Shown here piece by piece: positions 49,708-53,272 of a DNA stretch of 53,272 nucleotides. Both the position numbers and the translations under genes were made by a program. Under the pieces are notes generated by a model that saw only the letters and a list, made by a program, of their open reading frames with translations, did no database searches and was not told the DNA's origin. Origin of the DNA: Nocardia asiatica NBRC 100129 (GTDB lineage Bacteria; Actinomycetota; Actinomycetes; Mycobacteriales; Mycobacteriaceae); assembly GCF_000308415.1 (NCBI RefSeq), contig NZ_BAFS01000214.1, positions 1 through 53,272 on the forward strand. The letters are read 5' to 3'. The number at the start of each line of letters is the position of its first letter. Position 1 is the first letter of the stretch.

Positions 49708-50877
49708 TCAGACCCTCGCGGTGTCGTTGGACGGCGGCCTGACCACACCGACCAGCGATCTCGCGTTTCCGTCATACGTGTTGGATTGCAACCGATCGCT
49801 GGAATTGCCTTCGATGGTGGTGATCTTGCCGGTGTTGGGGTCCACGGACTTCACGATTCCCACATGGTCGGGAGTTCCGTCACCCTCCCAGTCGAAAATG
49901 ATCATGTCCCCTGCCTTGGCACTCGCGATATTCCCAGCCAGCCCCATGTGCTTGGCGTCGTTCCAGATGGAGGGCACGTAGTTCGGGTTGGTCCAGTCGA
50001 CGTTGTAACCGGCCTGCTCCCACGTCCAAGTGGTGAAAGCCGCGCACCACGCGTCGTTGATGTTGTAGGGAGCCTTGTACCACTTGTCGTCCGGGCCAAG
50101 GAACATCGGGACATTGTTGCCGCCCTTTTCGGTGACGCCGAGCGCCAGTTGTTCCTCCGCCTTCGTGAGGATGTCCGCCCGGGTTCCGGTACCGCGGGTC
50201 CAACTGGCGTTGCTCGCGGTCGGCGTCCACGGAGCCAGAGAGCCGGCATCGGGCGCATTGCCATAGGGGTTGCGCGGCAGATCCGGCATCATCTCGTAGA
50301 TATTGCCCGCGTTCCTTCGCATGCCGCTGTCCGCGTCCTCGATCGTGCTGTGCACACGGTCCACGCCTTCCAGGATCAGCTGCAACAACCGGTTCTCTTC
50401 GGCGGGGGTCAAGTGCAGGTTGCCGTCGGGCAGCCGGGTCAGCTGATGTTCCCCGGGTTCGCGACTCAGCTCGGTTGCGAGCCCGGCCGCGATCCCTTTG
50501 ACATCCTGGAACGCCTTGTTCGAGGTGTCGAAGCTCGCGATGGCGCGTTCGTTCACACCCTTGTTCTGCGATCGCAGTTGCGACGCCTTGTCCAGGATCG
50601 CACCGCGCTTGTCGTCGTATTTTCCGGTCAGCACCGACGATCCCGGCGCGAGTGTCTGGGCACCGTCTTTGGTGAGCTCACGGCCGTCCGCGCTCAGCAG
50701 TTTCTGTCCTCCCAGCCAAGCGATCATGTCCGGCTGTCCGCCGTCCCAACCGGACGCGAACAGCAGCACCGCATTCTGCATGTACGCGTTGGCGGCGTCC
50801 ACGACCGCATTGAGACCGGCGCTGGCATATTTCGGATGCGGAAGGTCTTCGAGATCTAGATCCGCGCGGGTTGTCAT
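49708..50877 (-). CDS. CHAP-domain hydrolase with helical ESX-substrate-like N-terminus
   Basis: 389 residues. The first 210 are helical, without signal peptide or membrane segment: AGLNAVVDAANAYMQNAVLL and a long charged region with DKASQLRSQNKGVNERAIAS, then a helix LLQLILEGVDRVHSTIEDAD. From about 250 to 385 lies a CHAP amidase/endopeptidase domain: the Cys in AWCAAFTTW near 277, GDMIIFDWEGDGTPDHVGIV with the His near 337, and TTIEGNSSD. CHAP enzymes cut peptidoglycan. Without a signal peptide, export by a type VII system is plausible, given the EspG/PPE-like genes 4 kb away. GGAGGG lies 6 nt before ATG 50877. Confidence 0.85.
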   Translation of the reverse strand: MTTRADLDLEDLPHPKYASAGLNAVVDAANAYMQNAVLLFASGWDGGQPDMIAWLGGQKLLSADGRELTKDGAQTLAPGSSVLTGKYDDKRGAILDKASQLRSQNKGVNERAIASFDTSNKAFQDVKGIAAGLATELSREPGEHQLTRLPDGNLHLTPAEENRLLQLILEGVDRVHSTIEDADSGMRRNAGNIYEMMPDLPRNPYGNAPDAGSLAPWTPTASNASWTRGTGTRADILTKAEEQLALGVTEKGGNNVPMFLGPDDKWYKAPYNINDAWCAAFTTWTWEQAGYNVDWTNPNYVPSIWNDAKHMGLAGNIASAKAGDMIIFDWEGDGTPDHVGIVKSVDPNTGKITTIEGNSSDRLQSNTYDGNARSLVGVVRPPSNDTARV

Positions 50878-51033
50878 GCCTGCCCTCCACCCGGCGCGGT
50901 CCACACGGCCGACATCCGCGGGACAACGAACAACATCCGTAACCTCTCTCGGCGAGAGTCCACTGGCGCATGCGGCACACATGCACTACCGCGAGTATCG
51001 GGCATTCCCGACATTGGCAACTCGCGCGCAGAC

Positions 51034-51885
51034 TCAAAGGGTCAGGCGCACCATGTCCGCCGTGCGCGCCAGGCCGGGGAACGCCTGAGGGGTGGACCTC
51101 GGGTGCAGCGCGTGCACGGCGAGCCGGAACATGACCGCGCGCAACAACATCTGCGGCCACTCGGGCAGGTCGGCCCAGCGTTCGAGCAACCCGTCGTCCG
51201 CGCCGCCCCAGGCCAGCGCGTCCACCACGATCACGCCCGCCGCCCATGGCGCGGGCCGCCAGTACGGGGTGATGTCGGTGAGACCGGGGATCTGCCCGCC
51301 CGCGAACAAGACGGTGCCGAACAGGTCGCCGTGCACCAGCTGCGGCGGTGTCTGCACGGGTTTGCGGAGGGTGGCCAGCTGACCGATCAGTTCCAAGCTG
51401 CGCCGCCCGTCCGGAGAGGTCGACAGAGCCGCGCCGCCCGCGCGCAGACTGCGCAGCGGCACCGGCTCCCAGGCGGCGCGATCGGCGGCGACGAACACAT
51501 CGACGTCCACCCACGGCACCACCGGCGGCTGCGCGAGAAAACGCGGCCGCTCCAGATTCGCCGTCGCCTGATGCAGGCGCAGCGAAACCGAGACCACCTC
51601 GTCGTGCCGCGGTTCGGGAGCGCCCTCCAAGTAGGTGTCGGCACGCCAGCCGGACACCACGTAGCGGCCGTCGGTCGCCCGCACCGGCCGGGCCAGCCGC
51701 AGACCGTCCACCTGCAACGCCTCCCGGGTCTTCGCCGACCACGCGGCGCGCGCGTGATCGGAGACCGGGCTGAGCACCACGTCACCGAAGCGCCAGCCAC
51801 CTTCCCAGTCGCCGAGCGAAACCGGAGTCACTTCGCGCAGACCGAACGTGGCACGCACGTGCTCGGGAGGTTCTACAGAAGTCAC
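51034..51885 (-). CDS. TIGR02569-type protein (kinase-fold-like, actinobacterial)
   Basis: 283 residues. It matches the actinobacterial TIGR02569 pattern, distantly related to aminoglycoside phosphotransferases: VSLGDWEGGWRFGDVVLSPV, WRADTYLEGAPEPRHDEVVS, and LVHGDLFGTVLFAGGQIPGL, which resembles the HGD catalytic loop of APH enzymes, with LTDITPYWRPAPWAAGVIVV after it. The function is unknown. The GTG at 51885 is chosen since TACGGT lies exactly 6 nt upstream (leaderless layout); an ATG at 51909 in frame would place the start inside that box's upstream region. It lies upstream of moeZ in the same orientation relative to the strand. Confidence 0.85.
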   Translation of the reverse strand: MTSVEPPEHVRATFGLREVTPVSLGDWEGGWRFGDVVLSPVSDHARAAWSAKTREALQVDGLRLARPVRATDGRYVVSGWRADTYLEGAPEPRHDEVVSVSLRLHQATANLERPRFLAQPPVVPWVDVDVFVAADRAAWEPVPLRSLRAGGAALSTSPDGRRSLELIGQLATLRKPVQTPPQLVHGDLFGTVLFAGGQIPGLTDITPYWRPAPWAAGVIVVDALAWGGADDGLLERWADLPEWPQMLLRAVMFRLAVHALHPRSTPQAFPGLARTADMVRLTL

Positions 51886-51891
51886 GGCCGT

Positions 51892-51897
51892 ACCGTA
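51892..51897 (-). promoter_or_regulatory. -10 box (TACGGT) of the TIGR02569-type gene
   Basis: Minus-strand TACGGT, then ACGGCC, then GTG at 51885. Same spacing as at the other leaderless candidates in this window. It also supports GTG 51885 as the start. Confidence 0.5.
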
Positions 51898-51992
51898 CGC
51901 TGCGCGCATTTTGGCGCACCTGCGGCGCGCCGTGTTCGCGGCGGTGTTGGATTGGCCGCGACTGCGTCGCGGCGTGTTCACGGCCCCCTTGT

Positions 51993-52059
51993 GGCTCGCG
52001 TCCGAGCGGCCGCCGCTGGCGACTTCGTCGCGGACGCGGCGGCCGCTCGGACGCGAGCC
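51993..52059. repeat. 23-bp perfect inverted repeat
   Basis: The arms 51993-52015 and 52037-52059 are perfectly complementary over 23 bp (arm begins GGCTCGCGTCCGAG), with a 21-nt loop that itself contains a GCGAC-TTC-GTCGC hairpin. It lies in non-coding DNA behind the TIGR02569-type promoter. The right arm is shared with the direct repeats. It could be a very stable RNA hairpin, a transcription barrier or a remnant of a small mobile repeat. Confidence 0.7.
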
Positions 52060-52110
52060 GGGCCGCGAACGGGCAATGCACTGTCTCGCTTCGCTCGAAA
52101 GACGTGGTTG
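52023..52110. repeat. 88-bp direct repeat, copy A
   Basis: Starts CTTCGTCGCGGACGCGGCGG and ends AAGACGTGGTTG. It is matched almost exactly, at the same length, by copy B 221 bp further on; differences are confined to a short middle stretch. Coding in any frame is not supported. Confidence 0.75.
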
Positions 52111-52243
52111 CGGTGCGCTGGGCACGTAGGTGCGGAACTTGCTACTCGGGTGCACGCCGTACCGCCGCCGCACCATCTGACAGCGCCTCCGGGTTGCGGA
52201 TCACAGCCTCTCAGGACTCGCCTCCCAACGACCGCCCCGGCGG

Positions 52244-52331
52244 CTTCGTCGCGGACGCGGCGGCCGCTCGGACGCGAGCCGGGCCGCGAAGGGCGCATGC
52301 TCGGTCTCGCTTCGCTCGAAAGACGTGGTTG
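52244..52331. repeat. 88-bp direct repeat, copy B
   Basis: Same start and end sequences as copy A (52023-52110). Unlike copy A, it lacks the left arm that would form the long palindrome. The region 51898-52599 around both copies contains no recognisable gene. Confidence 0.75.
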
Positions 52332-52599
52332 GGCGTGTGTGGACACGTCCGAAGCTCGGCAGTCCGCGTCAGCACCCCACGCTTGCCTGCGGACCACCGT
52401 CATCGATCACGCCACCCAGCACGATCGGGGGAGTCAGCTGCGTTCGATTACATCCATACCGGGCATAAGCACCGATCGAGGATCCGACGGACAAACCCTC
52501 GATCCGCCGGGCTCAGCCGTCTGCCGAAACCGCGACGTGCGACTTCACGGCGCTATCGCACCGCCGACGCCCGGCGCGGCGTCGGCGGCCTTCACGGGC
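52332..52599. other. intergenic, nothing recognised
   Basis: About 270 bases between the repeats and the end of moeZ. Apart from the repeats, the stretch 51898-52599 is free of genes. Composition is slightly lower in GC near 52430-52470. No RNA gene is seen. Confidence 0.45.
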
Positions 52600-53271
52600 T
52601 CAGTACACCGGCAGTGACTTGTCCACCTGGTTGGCCCAGGCGATCACGCCGCCTTGCAGGTGGGTGGCGTCGGAGAAACCGGCGCGTTTGAGCGCGGCCA
52701 GGGCCTCGGCCGAACGCACGCCGGTCTTGCAGTGCAGCACGATCGGGCGGTTCTGCGGCAGCTCGGCCAGCGCCTCGCCGGACAGGATGCGGTCCTTCGG
52801 AATCAACTTGGCGCCCGCGATGTGCACGATGTCCCACTCGACCGGCTCGCGCACATCGATCAACTCGATTTCCTTGCCCGAACTCAGCAGCTCCTCGAGC
52901 TCGCGCGCGGTGATGGTCGACCCGGCCGCGGCCGCCTGACCTTCGTCGGACACCACGCCGCAGAACGCCTCGTAGTCGATCAGCTCGGTGATCGGCTGAC
53001 GCTCCGGATCGCGGCGCAGCTTGATGGTCCGGTAGTTCATGTCCAGTGCGTCGTACACCATCAGCCGGCCCAGCAGCGGCTCGCCGATGCCGGTGATCAG
53101 CTTGATCGCCTCGGTCACCATCACCGATCCGATCGACGCGCACAGCACGCCCAGCACGCCGCCCTCGGCGCAAGACGGGACCATGCCGGGCGGCGGGGCC
53201 TCCGGGTACAGGTCGCGGTAGTTGATGCCGCGCCCGTCCGGCGCGTCCTCCCAGAACACCGAGACCTGGCC
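52600..53271 (-). CDS. moeZ: MoeZ-type adenylyltransferase/sulfurtransferase, 5' end beyond window
   Basis: The 3' part of the gene, about 223 residues. The first portion is the C-terminal half of a ThiF/MoeB-like adenylating domain: VSVFWEDAPDGRGINYRDLY, SCAEGGVLGVLCASIGSVMV, and EAIKLITGIGEPLLGRL. From about residue 118 a rhodanese domain follows, with the active-site loop HCKTGVRSAE near 182 (Cys as persulfide carrier). MoeZ activates and sulfurylates the C-terminus of small sulfur carriers such as MoaD-like and CysO proteins for molybdopterin and cysteine synthesis. The frame stays open to the right edge of the window. Confidence 0.92.
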   Translation of the reverse strand, partial: GQVSVFWEDAPDGRGINYRDLYPEAPPPGMVPSCAEGGVLGVLCASIGSVMVTEAIKLITGIGEPLLGRLMVYDALDMNYRTIKLRRDPERQPITELIDYEAFCGVVSDEGQAAAAGSTITARELEELLSSGKEIELIDVREPVEWDIVHIAGAKLIPKDRILSGEALAELPQNRPIVLHCKTGVRSAEALAALKRAGFSDATHLQGGVIAWANQVDKSLPVY

Positions 53272-53272
53272 C

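Noticed and set aside
51782..52403. Minus-strand Arg-rich frames over the 52-kb repeats
   Set aside because: They arise from the repeated GC-rich DNA, share the same repeated peptide because the DNA is repeated, and have no start signals.
1..53272. CRISPR array
   Set aside because: No regularly spaced short repeat series was seen; the repeats near 52 kb are two 88-bp copies, not an array.

Overview
The window reads as chromosomal DNA of a GC-rich actinomycete, most likely Nocardia or a close relative (Rhodococcus-like). The signs are very high GC with GTG/TTG starts, ATGA/GTGA gene overlaps, EspG, PPE-like and DUF3558 proteins, an XRE-DUF5753/DUF397 pair, a HemD-winged-helix regulator of the NnaR type, a TIGR02569-type protein and several genes that look leaderless. 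Genus assignment is inference from gene content.

Region by region. 0-4.8 kb: a cut alpha/beta hydrolase, an alkyltransferase-like DNA repair protein, a two-domain VOC protein, a MobA-MoeA fusion for molybdenum cofactor, a small basic protein and a DUF1330 protein. 4.8-7.7 kb: a compact methionine salvage operon, mtnA-mtnB (fused), mtnD, mtnC. 7.7-8.6 kb: a long gap with no convincing gene. 8.6-15.6 kb: respiratory nitrate reductase narGHJI, which needs the Moco made with the help of the MobA-MoeA protein. 16.4-21.7 kb: a ten-gene gas vesicle operon (charged hypothetical, SRPBCC protein, gvpA, F, G, O, J, L, S, K), almost all start/stop overlapping. 21.7-23.1 kb: a lower-GC insert with a tRNA-Thr-like fragment and a HEPN-motif protein.

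23-32.4 kb: mixed single genes (TVP38-type membrane protein, secreted cupin, TetR regulator, Tat-exported purple-acid-phosphatase-like enzyme, TfoX-N protein, an orphan VirB6/TrbL-like membrane protein, NAD-binding protein, GlxA-type AraC regulator). 32.6-43.1 kb: the nitrate/nitrite assimilation block. On the minus strand narK, nirB, nirD, nnaR and a sirohydrochlorin chelatase gene form one operon: nitrate/nitrite transport, NADH nitrite reductase, its regulator, and siroheme supply. A CynX-type MFS transporter and a FadR-type GntR regulator are divergent, and a second narK follows.

43.4-50.9 kb: a type VII (ESX)-related satellite locus (EspG, PPE-like protein, small helical partner, DUF3558 lipoprotein) next to an XRE/DUF397 regulator pair, two unknown genes, and a CHAP-domain hydrolase with a helical N-terminal domain and no signal peptide. 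51-53.3 kb: a TIGR02569-type protein, a repeat-rich non-coding stretch, and the 3' part of moeZ.

Most striking for follow-up: a set of at least six genes with a TANNNT box exactly 6 nt before the start codon (likely leaderless), a leaderless-type 10-codon uORF overlapping the mobA-moeA start, the gas vesicle proteins with acidic/basic block tails, the HEPN-type insert, the orphan VirB6-like gene, the possible ESX-exported CHAP hydrolase, and a 23-bp perfect palindrome embedded in a direct-repeat pair near 52 kb.
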